Shown: positions 6,811 through 14,311, numbered from the stretch's first letter. The stretch is DNA of 15,203 nt from an uncultured Clostridium sp. (GCA_900551135.1 URUX01000047.1:1-15203); one strand, 5' to 3'. Numbers and translations are program-made. Notes: generated by a model from the letters alone, not told the origin.

Positions 6811-8154
6811 ATGACCAATGACATGAGTAAAGGAAGCCCGGCCCGGCTGATTATTTCCTTTATGCTTCCTGTGCTGGCCGGAAATATTTTTCAGCAGTTT
6901 TATAATGTGGTAGATTCAGTAATCGTTGGGCAGTTTCTGGGCGTGAACGCCCTGGCCGCAGTCGGCTCAACTGGAAGCGTGGTGTTTCTGGTATGGGGGC
7001 TGGTAACCGGACTGACCAGCGGATTTTCTGTTATTTTAGCCCAGCAGTTCGGAGCAGGGGACAGAAAAGCCCTGTGCCAGTATGAAGGGGTATCGGTATG
7101 GCTGTGCGCAGTCACCGGGCTTTTGATGACCGTGGCGCTGATGCTGGGACTGAATCCGATTTTAAGACTGATGAATACACCGGAAGAAATTTTTGGAGAG
7201 ACCAGGGCTTATCTCGGGGTATTGTTTGCAGGCATTTTAGTAACCTTTGCCTACAACATGCTGGCAGGTATGCTGAGGGCGCTGGGAGACAGCAGGACGC
7301 CCCTGATTTTTCTGGTGATTGCATCCGTATTAAATATTGTTTTAGATATTGTGTTTATTTTATACTGCAATACGGGAGTGGCGGGAGCTGCTTACGCAAC
7401 CCTTATCGCCCAGGCGGTATCTGCTTTGCTTTGCGTAAGCCATATTGCAAGAAAATATGAGATTTTAAAGATTTCCAGACGGGATATAAGGGGAGATGGA
7501 TACAGCATCAAAAAGCTTCTGGGAGTGGGAATTCCCATGGGACTTCAGTTTTCTATTACCGCTATCGGAACCATGATCGTCCAGGCGGCGTTAAACGGGC
7601 TGGGACCGGTATACATAGCCGGATTTTCAGCAGCGGGAAAGATTGGAAACATTGCCACCCAGCCCTTCCCATCTCTGGGAGTAGCCATGGCGACCTATAC
7701 GGGACAGAATATGGGGGCAGGGAGATTTGACCGGGTAAAAAAAGGGGTATCTGCCGGATTTATCATCTGTCTGGTGTGCAGTGTGGTTACCGGAGCAGCA
7801 GTATACCTGTTTGGTCCTTATATGATGCAGATATTTGCTTCAGGAGAAAGCGGACAGATGATGGAGTATGGGGTTGAATATTTAAAAATATCCGCATGGT
7901 TCTATCCGCCGTTAAGTTTAATTTTCTTATATCGGAACACGCTGCAGGGCCTGGGAGACGGCCTGGTTCCCATGCTGGGAGGGGTCTTTGAACTGGCTGC
8001 CCGGTTTGCAGCAATTTTAATCCTCGCAGAACCCTTTGGTTACAGAGGAATCTGTTTTTCCGATCCGGCGGCCTGGGTAATGGCTCTGGTTCCGCTGGTT
8101 CCGGTCTATTACTGGAAAATGAGAAAAGTAAAGAATCTGTCAGATGCTTCCTGA
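6811..8154 (+). CDS. MATE family efflux transporter
   Basis: A 447-aa multidrug and toxin extrusion pump of the inner membrane, exporting drugs or metabolites in exchange for Na+ or H+. About twelve hydrophobic segments are arranged as two similar halves. Family features include PVLAGNIFQQFYNVVDSVIVGQFLG near the N-terminus, MLAGMLRALGDSRTPL in the middle and NTLQGLGDGLVPMLGG in the second half. The start at 6811 is chosen because GGAGG (6798-6802) lies 8 nt upstream; the frame is open from ATG 6787, but that ATG has no comparable site. It has its own promoter, and the next gene converges on it, so it is probably transcribed alone. The substrate cannot be read from sequence. Confidence 0.92.
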   Translation: MTNDMSKGSPARLIISFMLPVLAGNIFQQFYNVVDSVIVGQFLGVNALAAVGSTGSVVFLVWGLVTGLTSGFSVILAQQFGAGDRKALCQYEGVSVWLCAVTGLLMTVALMLGLNPILRLMNTPEEIFGETRAYLGVLFAGILVTFAYNMLAGMLRALGDSRTPLIFLVIASVLNIVLDIVFILYCNTGVAGAAYATLIAQAVSALLCVSHIARKYEILKISRRDIRGDGYSIKKLLGVGIPMGLQFSITAIGTMIVQAALNGLGPVYIAGFSAAGKIGNIATQPFPSLGVAMATYTGQNMGAGRFDRVKKGVSAGFIICLVCSVVTGAAVYLFGPYMMQIFASGESGQMMEYGVEYLKISAWFYPPLSLIFLYRNTLQGLGDGLVPMLGGVFELAARFAAILILAEPFGYRGICFSDPAAWVMALVPLVPVYYWKMRKVKNLSDAS

Positions 8155-8174
8155 CCGGATATTCCGGTCAGGAA
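8148..8174. terminator. Perfect 12-bp hairpin at the end of the MATE gene
   Basis: TTCCTGACCGGA (8148-8159) pairs completely with TCCGGTCAGGAA (8163-8174) around a 3-nt loop and covers the MATE stop codon. There is no T-run on either strand. It may be a non-canonical terminator or mRNA 3'-end protector between two convergent genes. Confidence 0.5.
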
Positions 8175-8201
8175 ACGGAAGAGTTCAAATAGCTATCCGG
8201 A

Positions 8202-8984
8202 TTATTTTTCTGTCTTTTCCGTCACATTTTTCCGATACAGGGCCAGCAGTCCTTTTAACAGGAGAGCCTGGTCATAATGGATGCTGTGGCGGCACAGAGG
8301 GGTAACAAAACGGGACAAGCCGCCGGTAGCGACTACAGAAGCAGTCTGTCCAAGCTCTTCTTCCATTCTGTCAATAATGCCGTCCATCTGGGCGGCATTT
8401 CCATATAGAATACCGCTTCGCATACAGTCGATGGTGTTTTTGCCAATGACTTTTCCGGGAATTTCCAGACTGATAAACGGCAGCTGAGCAGCATTGCTGC
8501 TGAGAGAGTCCAGGGAGACTTTCAGTCCGGGAAGTATGACACCGCCGATATAATTTCCATGTTTATCGATTACAGACATCGTGGTGGCAGTTCCCATGTC
8601 AATGACAATAATAGGGCAGGGGTATTCCTGAAGGGCTGCCACTGCATCTACAATCTGGTCACTTCCCACGCTTTTGGGGTTGTCCATAATAATGTTTAAG
8701 CCGGTTTTCATCCCGGAACCGACCATGAGAGGACGGCGGCCGAGGATTTTTTTAATAGCCGACTGGATTGGCGCATTTAAAGGAGGAACTACAGAAGATA
8801 CAATACTTCCTTCGATCTGGCTTTTATCAATGGAGTGCAGATCCAGAATATCTTTAATCAGAAGGGCATACTCCGTACTGGTTCGGGAGTGGATGGTGGT
8901 TATCCGTTCTTCAAAGTATGTTTTTTTCTCGTCAATACCGCCGATAACGATATTGGTATTTCCCATGTCGATCGTTAAAATCAT
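8202..8984 (-). CDS. coaX: Type III pantothenate kinase CoaX
   Basis: Phosphorylates pantothenate in the first step of coenzyme A synthesis; 260 aa, usual for the family. It belongs to the ASKHA fold and shows all key motifs: phosphate-1 loop D6-x-GNTN, the GSDQIVDAVAA segment with D109, phosphate-2 loop DMGTATT (129-135), GGVILPGL (147-154) and TGGLS (220-224). CoaX enzymes are feedback-insensitive to CoA and need a monovalent cation (family knowledge). The start at 8984 is set by AAGGAG seven bases upstream; the frame is open seven codons further but without a ribosome site. It is divergent from coaBC, which performs the next two steps, so one gap controls the early pathway. Confidence 0.96.
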   Translation of the reverse strand: MILTIDMGNTNIVIGGIDEKKTYFEERITTIHSRTSTEYALLIKDILDLHSIDKSQIEGSIVSSVVPPLNAPIQSAIKKILGRRPLMVGSGMKTGLNIIMDNPKSVGSDQIVDAVAALQEYPCPIIVIDMGTATTMSVIDKHGNYIGGVILPGLKVSLDSLSSNAAQLPFISLEIPGKVIGKNTIDCMRSGILYGNAAQMDGIIDRMEEELGQTASVVATGGLSRFVTPLCRHSIHYDQALLLKGLLALYRKNVTEKTEK

Positions 8985-8995
8985 AAGGAAACTCC

Positions 8996-9024
8996 TTTCC
9001 ATCATATTGGAATTATGTTATGAT
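8996..9024 (+). promoter_or_regulatory. Probable coaBC promoter
   Basis: TATGAT (9019-9024) with an extended TGn element just before it, and TTTCCA (8996-9001) 17 bp upstream as a weak -35. It overlaps the coaX leader, so the two divergent transcripts start across each other. Confidence 0.45.
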
Positions 9025-9031
9025 GGAAGCA

Positions 9032-9060
9032 ATTGTAGCATAGGAAAAGCCGGCTGTAAA
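9032..9060 (-). promoter_or_regulatory. coaX promoter
   Basis: On the minus strand TTTACA (9060-9055), a 17-bp spacer and TACAAT (9037-9032) form a near-consensus sigma-A promoter about 50 nt before the coaX start. Confidence 0.75.
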
Positions 9061-9083
9061 GCAGTCCAAAGGAGGAATTTACC

Positions 9084-10286
9084 ATGAATTTACAGGGAAA
9101 AACAGTGCTTTTGGGAGTGACCGGAAGCATTGCCGCATATAAAATAGCCAGTCTTGCCAGTATGCTGGTCAAGGCAAAAGCAGATGTTCATGTGCTGATG
9201 ACAAAAAATGCATGTAACTTTATCAACCCCATTACGTTTGAGACGCTTACGGGACACAAGTGCCTGGTAGATACCTTTGATCGGAACTTTGAATTCAGCG
9301 TGGAGCATGTGTCGCTTGCCAAGGCAGCAGACGTATTAATGGTAGCGCCGGCTTCCGCTAATGTGATTGCAAAGATGGCTCACGGCATTGCAGATGATAT
9401 GCTGACTACCACAGCTTTGGCCTGCAGATGTCACAAAATTATTGCACCGGCCATGAATACCAATATGTATGAAAATCCCATTACTCAGGACAACTTAAAG
9501 ATTTGTGAACAGTACGGAATGGAAGTGTTAAAGCCTCAGACAGGGTATCTGGCCTGTGGGGATACGGGAGCCGGAAAGATGCCGGAGCCGGAGGAATTAT
9601 TTGACTATATTGGAAAGGCAGTAGCCTATCCTAAGGATCTGGCTGGGAGAAAAATCCTGATTACGGCAGGTCCGACTCAGGAGTCCCTGGATCCGGTCCG
9701 GTATCTGACCAACCATTCTACTGGAAAGATGGGGTATGCCATTGCCAGGGTCGCAGCTTACCGGGGGGCAGAAGTGACATTAGTAACAGGCCCGACCGCA
9801 CTGCCAAGACCCAGATTTGTAAAGGTGGTAGAGATTGCCACAGCCAGGGAGATGTTCGAAAACGTTACGCTCCTGGCCAGGGAACAGGACTGGATCATTA
9901 AGGCGGCAGCAGTTGCAGATTACCGTCCGTCCTCTGTCAGTCCGGAGAAAGTAAAGAAAAAAGACGGTAATTTATCGATTGCCCTGGAACGGACAGACGA
10001 TATTCTGGCATATCTGGGAACGCACCGGCGGGAAAGCCAGTTTTTGTGCGGATTTTCCATGGAAACCGAGCATATGCTGGAAAATTCCAGAGAAAAGTTA
10101 AAGAAAAAGAATCTGGATATGATTGTTGCAAATAATTTAAAGGTAGACGGAGCCGGGTTTGGAACGGATACCAATGTGGTAACCCTGATTACTGCCGGGA
10201 AGGAACTGGAGTTGGAGAAAATGACCAAAGAAGAAGTAGCAGATCGGCTTTTAACAGAGATTTCCAAAGCAGCCGTTCAGCCATGA
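9084..10286 (+). CDS. coaBC: Bifunctional phosphopantothenoylcysteine decarboxylase / phosphopantothenate-cysteine ligase
   Basis: A 400-aa two-domain enzyme (Dfp) that couples cysteine to 4'-phosphopantothenate and decarboxylates the product to phosphopantetheine. The N-terminal CoaC flavoprotein domain (about 1-185) has H75 in SVEHVSLAKAAD, PAMNTNMYENP with N125, and C158 in the flap LACGDTGAGKMPEPEE; these match the residues known in the E. coli enzyme. The CoaB domain (about 188-400) has ITAGPTQESLDPVRYLTNHS, AAAVADYRP and KKKDG. GGAGG at 9071-9075 precedes the ATG. The last five codons (AAVQP) and the stop fall inside the insertion-element remnant at 10269-10356, so the native C-terminus was probably different. 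The catalytic parts are unaffected. Confidence 0.97.
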   Translation: MNLQGKTVLLGVTGSIAAYKIASLASMLVKAKADVHVLMTKNACNFINPITFETLTGHKCLVDTFDRNFEFSVEHVSLAKAADVLMVAPASANVIAKMAHGIADDMLTTTALACRCHKIIAPAMNTNMYENPITQDNLKICEQYGMEVLKPQTGYLACGDTGAGKMPEPEELFDYIGKAVAYPKDLAGRKILITAGPTQESLDPVRYLTNHSTGKMGYAIARVAAYRGAEVTLVTGPTALPRPRFVKVVEIATAREMFENVTLLAREQDWIIKAAAVADYRPSSVSPEKVKKKDGNLSIALERTDDILAYLGTHRRESQFLCGFSMETEHMLENSREKLKKKNLDMIVANNLKVDGAGFGTDTNVVTLITAGKELELEKMTKEEVADRLLTEISKAAVQP

Positions 10287-10356
10287 AGAGATTTCGACAG
10301 GAAAAAATGTTGAAAGCTTGTTTCCTTAAGAGTTTTTCTGCCGAAATTTTCATAGA
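10269..10356. mobile_element. Diverged, truncated relative of the 12071-12220 element
   Basis: When the element at 12071-12220 is read on the minus strand, its first ~87 nt align with 10269-10356 over the whole length. Identity is roughly 70-75% by hand with one gap. The end GCAGCCGTTCAGCC corresponds to the terminal repeat GTAACCGTTCAGCC. Both copies share an imperfect long hairpin (here ATGAAGAGATTTCG...CGAAATTTTCAT, 10283-10352). The second half of the element, including the second hairpin and far terminus, is missing, and I find no target duplication. It begins exactly at codon 396 of coaBC and may now act as the 3' end of that mRNA. Confidence 0.7.
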
Positions 10357-10359
10357 GTA

Positions 10360-10388
10360 TTGACTTTATAAACCAACAATATTAAAAT
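10360..10388 (+). promoter_or_regulatory. prfC promoter
   Basis: TTGACT (10360-10365), a 17-bp spacer and TAAAAT (10383-10388). It lies immediately after the element remnant and gives prfC a leader of about 85 nt. Confidence 0.75.
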
Positions 10389-10413
10389 GAAGTAGTATTA
10401 TGGAAAGTTTGCG

Positions 10414-10449
10414 GGACGTCCGAGATTTTGCTCAGGACGTCCATCTTTT
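10414..10449 (+). terminator. Leader hairpin with T-run upstream of prfC
   Basis: GGACGTCCGAG (10414-10424) pairs with CTC plus a bulged A plus GGACGTCC (10431-10442) to give an 11-bp stem, followed by ATCTTTT. It sits between the prfC promoter and start, so it would act as an attenuator or a weak terminator on prfC's own transcript. It could alternatively protect the 5' end. Confidence 0.5.
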
Positions 10450-10478
10450 AGATAACAAAACATTTGGAGGAAAAACCC

Positions 10479-12071
10479 TTGGCGAATATTGCTGAAGAAA
10501 TTAAAAAACGTAGGACCTTTGCGATTATTTCCCACCCGGATGCCGGTAAAACCACCCTTACAGAGAAGTTCCTTCTTTACGGCGGTGCGATTAATCTGGC
10601 AGGAACGGTTAAGGGAAGAAAAGCGGCAAAATATGCAGTTTCTGACTGGATGGAGATTGAAAAAGAGAGGGGTATTTCCGTTACTTCCTCAGTTATGCAG
10701 TTTAACTATGATGGATACTGCATTAATATTCTGGATACACCCGGACATCAGGACTTCTCAGAGGATACGTACCGTACACTGATGGCAGCAGACTCAGCCG
10801 TCATGGTAATTGATGGTTCCAAAGGTGTAGAGGCCCAGACGATTAAGCTGTTTAAGGTCTGCGTTATGCGCCATATTCCGATTTTTACATTTATCAATAA
10901 GATGGACCGGGAGGCCAGAGATCCCTTTGAACTGATGGATGAGATTGAAGAGGTGCTGGGAATCCGTACCTGCCCTGTGAACTGGCCCATTGGCTGCGGC
11001 AAGAATTTTAAAGGCGTATATGATCGAAATACCAAGAAAATCACTACCTTTACGGCGGCAATGGGAGGCCAGAAAGAGGTGGCTGCCCAGGAGTTTGAGG
11101 TAGAGGGAACCAACGTAGACGCGTTAATCGGGCCGGATTACCATCAGCAGCTTCTGGATGAGATTGAACTGTTGGACGGCGCCAGCGACGAGTTTGATAT
11201 GGAGCGGGTTCGGGCCGGCGAACTGTCTCCTGTATTTTTTGGATCTGCACTGACCAACTTTGGTGTAGAGACGTTTTTACAGCACTTTTTAACTATGACA
11301 ACTTCACCTTTGGCCAGAAAAGCGATTACCCGGGAGATTAACCCCTTTGAGGACGAGTTTTCCGCATTTGTATTTAAGATTCAGGCCAATATGAACAAAG
11401 CACACAGAGACAGAATCGCATTTATGAGAATCGTCTCCGGCAAGTTTGAAGCAGGCATGGAAGTAAATCATGTCCAGGGCGGCAAAAAGATCCGCTTAAG
11501 TCAGCCTCAGCAGATGATGGCTCAGGACAGAAAGATTGTGGAAGAAGCCTATGCCGGAGATATTATCGGTGTATTTGATCCGGGTATTTTTTCCATTGGC
11601 GATACTCTGTGCTTGTCCAATGAAAAGTTTGAATTTGAAGGGATTCCTACCTTTGCGCCGGAGCATTTTGCAAGGGTGCGCCAGATTGATACCATGAAGA
11701 GAAAGCAGTTCTTAAAGGGTGTCAACCAGATTGCACAGGAAGGTGCCATTCAGATTTTCCAGGAATTTAACACCGGTATGGAGGAGATTATCGTAGGCGT
11801 AGTAGGAGTCCTGCAGTTTGAGGTGCTGACCTACCGTCTGCAGAATGAATACAATGTAGAAGTAAGGCTGGATCGCCTGCCTTATGAATATATCCGCTGG
11901 GTTGAGAATAAAGAAGGAGTGGATGTAGAACGGATTCAGGGAACTTCAGATATGAAGAAGATCCGGGATTTAAAGGGCAATCCGCTGCTGTTATTTGTCA
12001 ACAGCTGGAGCGTAGGCATGGTAGAAGAACGTAATCCAGGCCTGGTTCTCAGTGAGTTTGGAAGAAATTAG
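10479..12071 (+). CDS. prfC: Peptide chain release factor 3
   Basis: A translational GTPase that removes RF1/RF2 from the ribosome after termination; 530 aa (529 in E. coli). G1 is HPDAGKTT (19-26), G2 lies in ERGISVTSS, G3 is DTPGH (86-90), G4 is NKMD (140-143) and G5 lies near GSALTNFG. The SDWMEIEKERGISVTSSVMQF segment separates RF3 from EF-G. The start is TTG 10479, eight bases after GGAGG (10466-10470). An earlier in-frame TTG at 10464 overlaps that ribosome site and is rejected. The stop TAG (12069-12071) takes its last base from the inserted element; without the insertion the frame would read the same residues and end in TAA. The gene is followed by yqeY and pepV on the same strand. 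Confidence 0.95.
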   Translation: MANIAEEIKKRRTFAIISHPDAGKTTLTEKFLLYGGAINLAGTVKGRKAAKYAVSDWMEIEKERGISVTSSVMQFNYDGYCINILDTPGHQDFSEDTYRTLMAADSAVMVIDGSKGVEAQTIKLFKVCVMRHIPIFTFINKMDREARDPFELMDEIEEVLGIRTCPVNWPIGCGKNFKGVYDRNTKKITTFTAAMGGQKEVAAQEFEVEGTNVDALIGPDYHQQLLDEIELLDGASDEFDMERVRAGELSPVFFGSALTNFGVETFLQHFLTMTTSPLARKAITREINPFEDEFSAFVFKIQANMNKAHRDRIAFMRIVSGKFEAGMEVNHVQGGKKIRLSQPQQMMAQDRKIVEEAYAGDIIGVFDPGIFSIGDTLCLSNEKFEFEGIPTFAPEHFARVRQIDTMKRKQFLKGVNQIAQEGAIQIFQEFNTGMEEIIVGVVGVLQFEVLTYRLQNEYNVEVRLDRLPYEYIRWVENKEGVDVERIQGTSDMKKIRDLKGNPLLLFVNSWSVGMVEERNPGLVLSEFGRN

Positions 12072-12228
12072 TAACCGTTCAGCCTGGCATCTTCTTGCCC
12101 GCTTACTGCGGACAAGAAGCGTCGGACGTTAGCCTTATGAAGATTCAGACAGGAAAATTCATATGAAAGCAAGTTTTCAACGCTTTTTCTGTCTGAATCT
12201 TCGCATAGCTGAACTGTTACAGAAATTA
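12063..12228. repeat. 8-bp target-site duplication AGAAATTA
   Basis: AGAAATTA occurs at 12063-12070 and 12221-12228, directly abutting the two ends of the 150-bp element. The match is perfect and does not extend further, as expected of a transposition footprint. Confidence 0.9.
12071..12220. mobile_element. 150-bp MITE-like element, probably IS66-type
   Basis: The terminal inverted repeats are 13 bp with one mismatch: GTAACCGTTCAGC (12071-12083) and GCTGAACTGTTAC (12208-12220), flanked by the duplication AGAAATTA. Inside are two hairpins. One is at 12091-12119 (CTTCTTG-c-CCGC / GCGG-a-CAAGAAG, loop TTACT). A longer one at 12139-12202 is built on AGATTCAGACAG (12141-12152) and CTGTCTGAATCT (12189-12200). 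The whole could fold as a three-way junction. There is no transposase gene. GTAA ends with 8-bp duplications are the known signature of the IS66 family, so mobilisation in trans by an IS66 transposase is the best guess. Confidence 0.88.
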
Positions 12229-12261
12229 AGGATTGTTACAAGCCAAGAAAGGGGAAAGACT

Positions 12262-12708
12262 ATGAGCAAGATTGATGTTGTAAGAGCCGCCATGGTAGAA
12301 GCTATGAAAGCCAAAGACAAGGAGCGCAAAGATTCCCTGTCTATGCTGTTAAGCGCACTGAAAAATGCGGAGATTGACAAGCGGGCTCCTTTGACAGAGG
12401 ACGAGGAAAACGCCATTGTCAAAAAGGAAATCAAGCAGGTAAAAGAAACCATGGATACCGCTCCGGCAGACCGGGAGGATATTCGCTTAGAAGCAGCAAA
12501 GAGACTGGCTGTGTATCAGGATTTTGCACCGGCAGATTTAACGCCGGAGCAGATTAAAGAAGTGATTGCCGGAGTATTAAAGGAACTGGCAATCGATACG
12601 CCTTCGGCGAAAGACAAAGGCAGAATTATGAAAGTTTTAATGCCGCAGGTAAAAGGCAAGGCAGACGGAAAAGCAGTAGGAGAGATTCTGGCTGGTATGA
12701 TGAAATAG
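12262..12708 (+). CDS. yqeY: GatB/YqeY domain protein
   Basis: A 148-aa protein of the YqeY family, the usual length. It resembles the tail domain of the GatB amidotransferase subunit that binds tRNA, but its own function is not established. Typical blocks are LSMLLSALKNAEIDKRAPLTEDE near the N-terminus and, at the end, GRIMKVLMPQVKGKADGKAVGEIL. The ATG at 12262 follows AAAGGGG. The frame is open upstream to ATG 12163, but those 33 codons start inside the inserted element and are not family sequence. Without the insertion it would lie about 33 nt after prfC, which suggests an operon now interrupted by 150 bp. Confidence 0.92.
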   Translation: MSKIDVVRAAMVEAMKAKDKERKDSLSMLLSALKNAEIDKRAPLTEDEENAIVKKEIKQVKETMDTAPADREDIRLEAAKRLAVYQDFAPADLTPEQIKEVIAGVLKELAIDTPSAKDKGRIMKVLMPQVKGKADGKAVGEILAGMMK

Positions 12709-12747
12709 CCGAACATGACAGAGTGAATGGAAAGGACAGATAGGCAT

Positions 12748-14172
12748 ATGTATAAAGAGCAGATTAAAAAGTATATTGAAGATCACAAACAGGAAATGCT
12801 GGAGGATATTTGCACGCTGTGCCGGATTAACAGCGAAAAGATGGCTTACAAAGTAGGAATGCCCTTTGGGAACGGAACATTCCGCGCATTGGGAGTTGCC
12901 CTTTCTATGGCTGAAAAGTATGGATTCACTACAACCAATTATGACAGCTATGTAGGCACCGTAGACTTTGGCGCAATGGAGAGACATCTGGATATTCTGG
13001 CCCATCTGGATATCGTTCCGGCAGGAGAGGGCTGGACAGAGACAGAAGCGTTTGAACCGGTAGTAAAAGATGGAAAGATTTATGGACGCGGAACAGCGGA
13101 TAATAAAGGACCGGCAGTTGCCGCCCTGTATGCAATGCGCTGTGTAAAGGAATTGGGAATTCCGTTAAAGAAAAATGTGCGTCTGATTCTGGGAACGGAT
13201 GAGGAATGTGGAAGTTCTGATATCGCTCATTATTATGACATTGAGCCGGAAGCGCCTATGACGTTTTCACCAGATGCGTCTTATCCGGTTGTTAATATCG
13301 AAAAAGGACGTCTGGCAGGACACTTTACAGCAGAGTGGGACGAATCAGAAGCCCTTCCAAGACTGGTTTCTTTTGAAGCAGGCATCAAAGAAAATGTGGT
13401 TCCAGGCAAGGCATTTGCTACCATTGAACTTGGAAAGCTGACTCTGGATGATATTCGTCCGATTATTGACAAAGCAGAAACAGAACAGGATATGGAGTTT
13501 CAGTTAACAGCCCAGGATTCCCTGGAAGACGATCCAATCTATACCATTACCGCAGTTGGAGCAGGCGCTCATGCATCCAGCCCGGAATCTGGAAAGAATG
13601 CGCTGACTGCATTGCTGGAATTGGTCAGCCGCCTTCCGCTGGCAGAATGTCCGCAAGTTGAGTTTGTAAAGAAATTAGTAAAATTATTCCCTCATGGCGA
13701 CGTACATGGCGCTGCATTAGGCATTGATATGCAGGATGAGTTATCCGGCCGTATGACGGTGGCATTTTCCATGTTAAAGATAGAAGAAGGCAGCTTAGAC
13801 GGTACTTTCGACAGCCGCTGTCCAATCTGCTCCAACGAGGAAAATACCCTGGAAGCAGTACGCAGCAGAATGGCAGAGGAGGGTCTCACTTTGTTAAACA
13901 AGTCTATGACTCCGCCTCACCATGTTGACGGCAATTCCGATTTTGTTAAGACATTATTAAAGGTATATGAGGATTATACTGGAAGAAAGGGAGAGTGTCT
14001 GGCAATCGGCGGAGGCACCTATGTTCACAACTTGAAGAATGGTGTTGCTTTTGGCGCAGCCATGCCGGAGACGGACAACCGGATGCACGGAGCAGACGAG
14101 TTTGCAGTGGTGGATGAACTGGTAGTCAGTGCGGAAATTTTCGCCCAGGTTATTATCGATCTGTGCGCATAG
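12748..14172 (+). CDS. pepV: PepV-type M20 dipeptidase
   Basis: A 474-aa cytoplasmic zinc dipeptidase that cleaves dipeptides, including Xaa-His types (lactobacterial PepV is about 470 aa). The two-zinc site is complete: H87 in LAHLDIVP, D118 in GRGTADNKGP, catalytic E152 and adjacent E153 in GTDEECGSSD, D176 in SPDASYP and H447 in TDNRMHGADEF. A lid domain lies between about 190 and 380 (with GAGAHASSPESGKNA). The start is taken at 12748 (MYKEQIKKYIEDH), with AAAGGA about 11 nt upstream; an in-frame ATG at 12727 is possible but less family-like. The gene is 39 bp after yqeY on the same strand. Confidence 0.9.
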   Translation: MYKEQIKKYIEDHKQEMLEDICTLCRINSEKMAYKVGMPFGNGTFRALGVALSMAEKYGFTTTNYDSYVGTVDFGAMERHLDILAHLDIVPAGEGWTETEAFEPVVKDGKIYGRGTADNKGPAVAALYAMRCVKELGIPLKKNVRLILGTDEECGSSDIAHYYDIEPEAPMTFSPDASYPVVNIEKGRLAGHFTAEWDESEALPRLVSFEAGIKENVVPGKAFATIELGKLTLDDIRPIIDKAETEQDMEFQLTAQDSLEDDPIYTITAVGAGAHASSPESGKNALTALLELVSRLPLAECPQVEFVKKLVKLFPHGDVHGAALGIDMQDELSGRMTVAFSMLKIEEGSLDGTFDSRCPICSNEENTLEAVRSRMAEEGLTLLNKSMTPPHHVDGNSDFVKTLLKVYEDYTGRKGECLAIGGGTYVHNLKNGVAFGAAMPETDNRMHGADEFAVVDELVVSAEIFAQVIIDLCA

Positions 14173-14219
14173 GGAAAATGCATGGCGGACAGTTATAAAA
14201 CTGGAAGAAGATAAAGTAC

Positions 14220-14248
14220 TTGACAAACCGGATGGTCTGTACTAAAAT
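14220..14248 (+). promoter_or_regulatory. Strong promoter of the metN leader with inverted-repeat operator
   Basis: TTGACA (14220-14225), a 17-bp spacer and TAAAAT (14243-14248) make a near-perfect sigma-A promoter 78 bp before the leader ORF. An inverted repeat, ACAnACC-N4-GGTnTGT, at 14223-14240 overlaps the -35 box and spacer. This half-site layout resembles TetR/AcrR-family operators; a repressor here would block polymerase directly. No regulator gene is in the window. Confidence 0.8.
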
Positions 14249-14257
14249 CGTTACAAC

Positions 14258-14311
14258 CTGGTCAGGCAAACATGACCAGACAACAAGATTCTGATTTTGG
14301 CAAAATCAGAA
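14258..14311 (+). ncRNA. Two tandem hairpins in the 5' leader of metN
   Basis: The first is CTGGTCA (14258-14264) with TGACCAG (14273-14279) and an 8-nt loop. The second is TTCTGATTTT (14289-14298) with AAAATCAGAA (14302-14311), a 10-bp stem with a 3-nt loop ending four bases before the ribosome site of the leader ORF. I do not recognise a known riboswitch class; neither the S-box core nor the T-box sequence is present. Confidence 0.55.

Noticed and set aside
8148..8174. The perfect 12-bp palindrome as another mobile-element end
   Set aside because: No partner repeat, no duplication of flanking bases, and its position over the stop codon between convergent genes fits a terminator-like hairpin.
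10269..10356. The coaBC 3' hairpin as a simple rho-independent terminator
   Set aside because: The hairpin is long, imperfect and lacks a clean terminal T-run, and full-length similarity to the inverted 12071-12220 element explains it better, though it may still act as the mRNA end.
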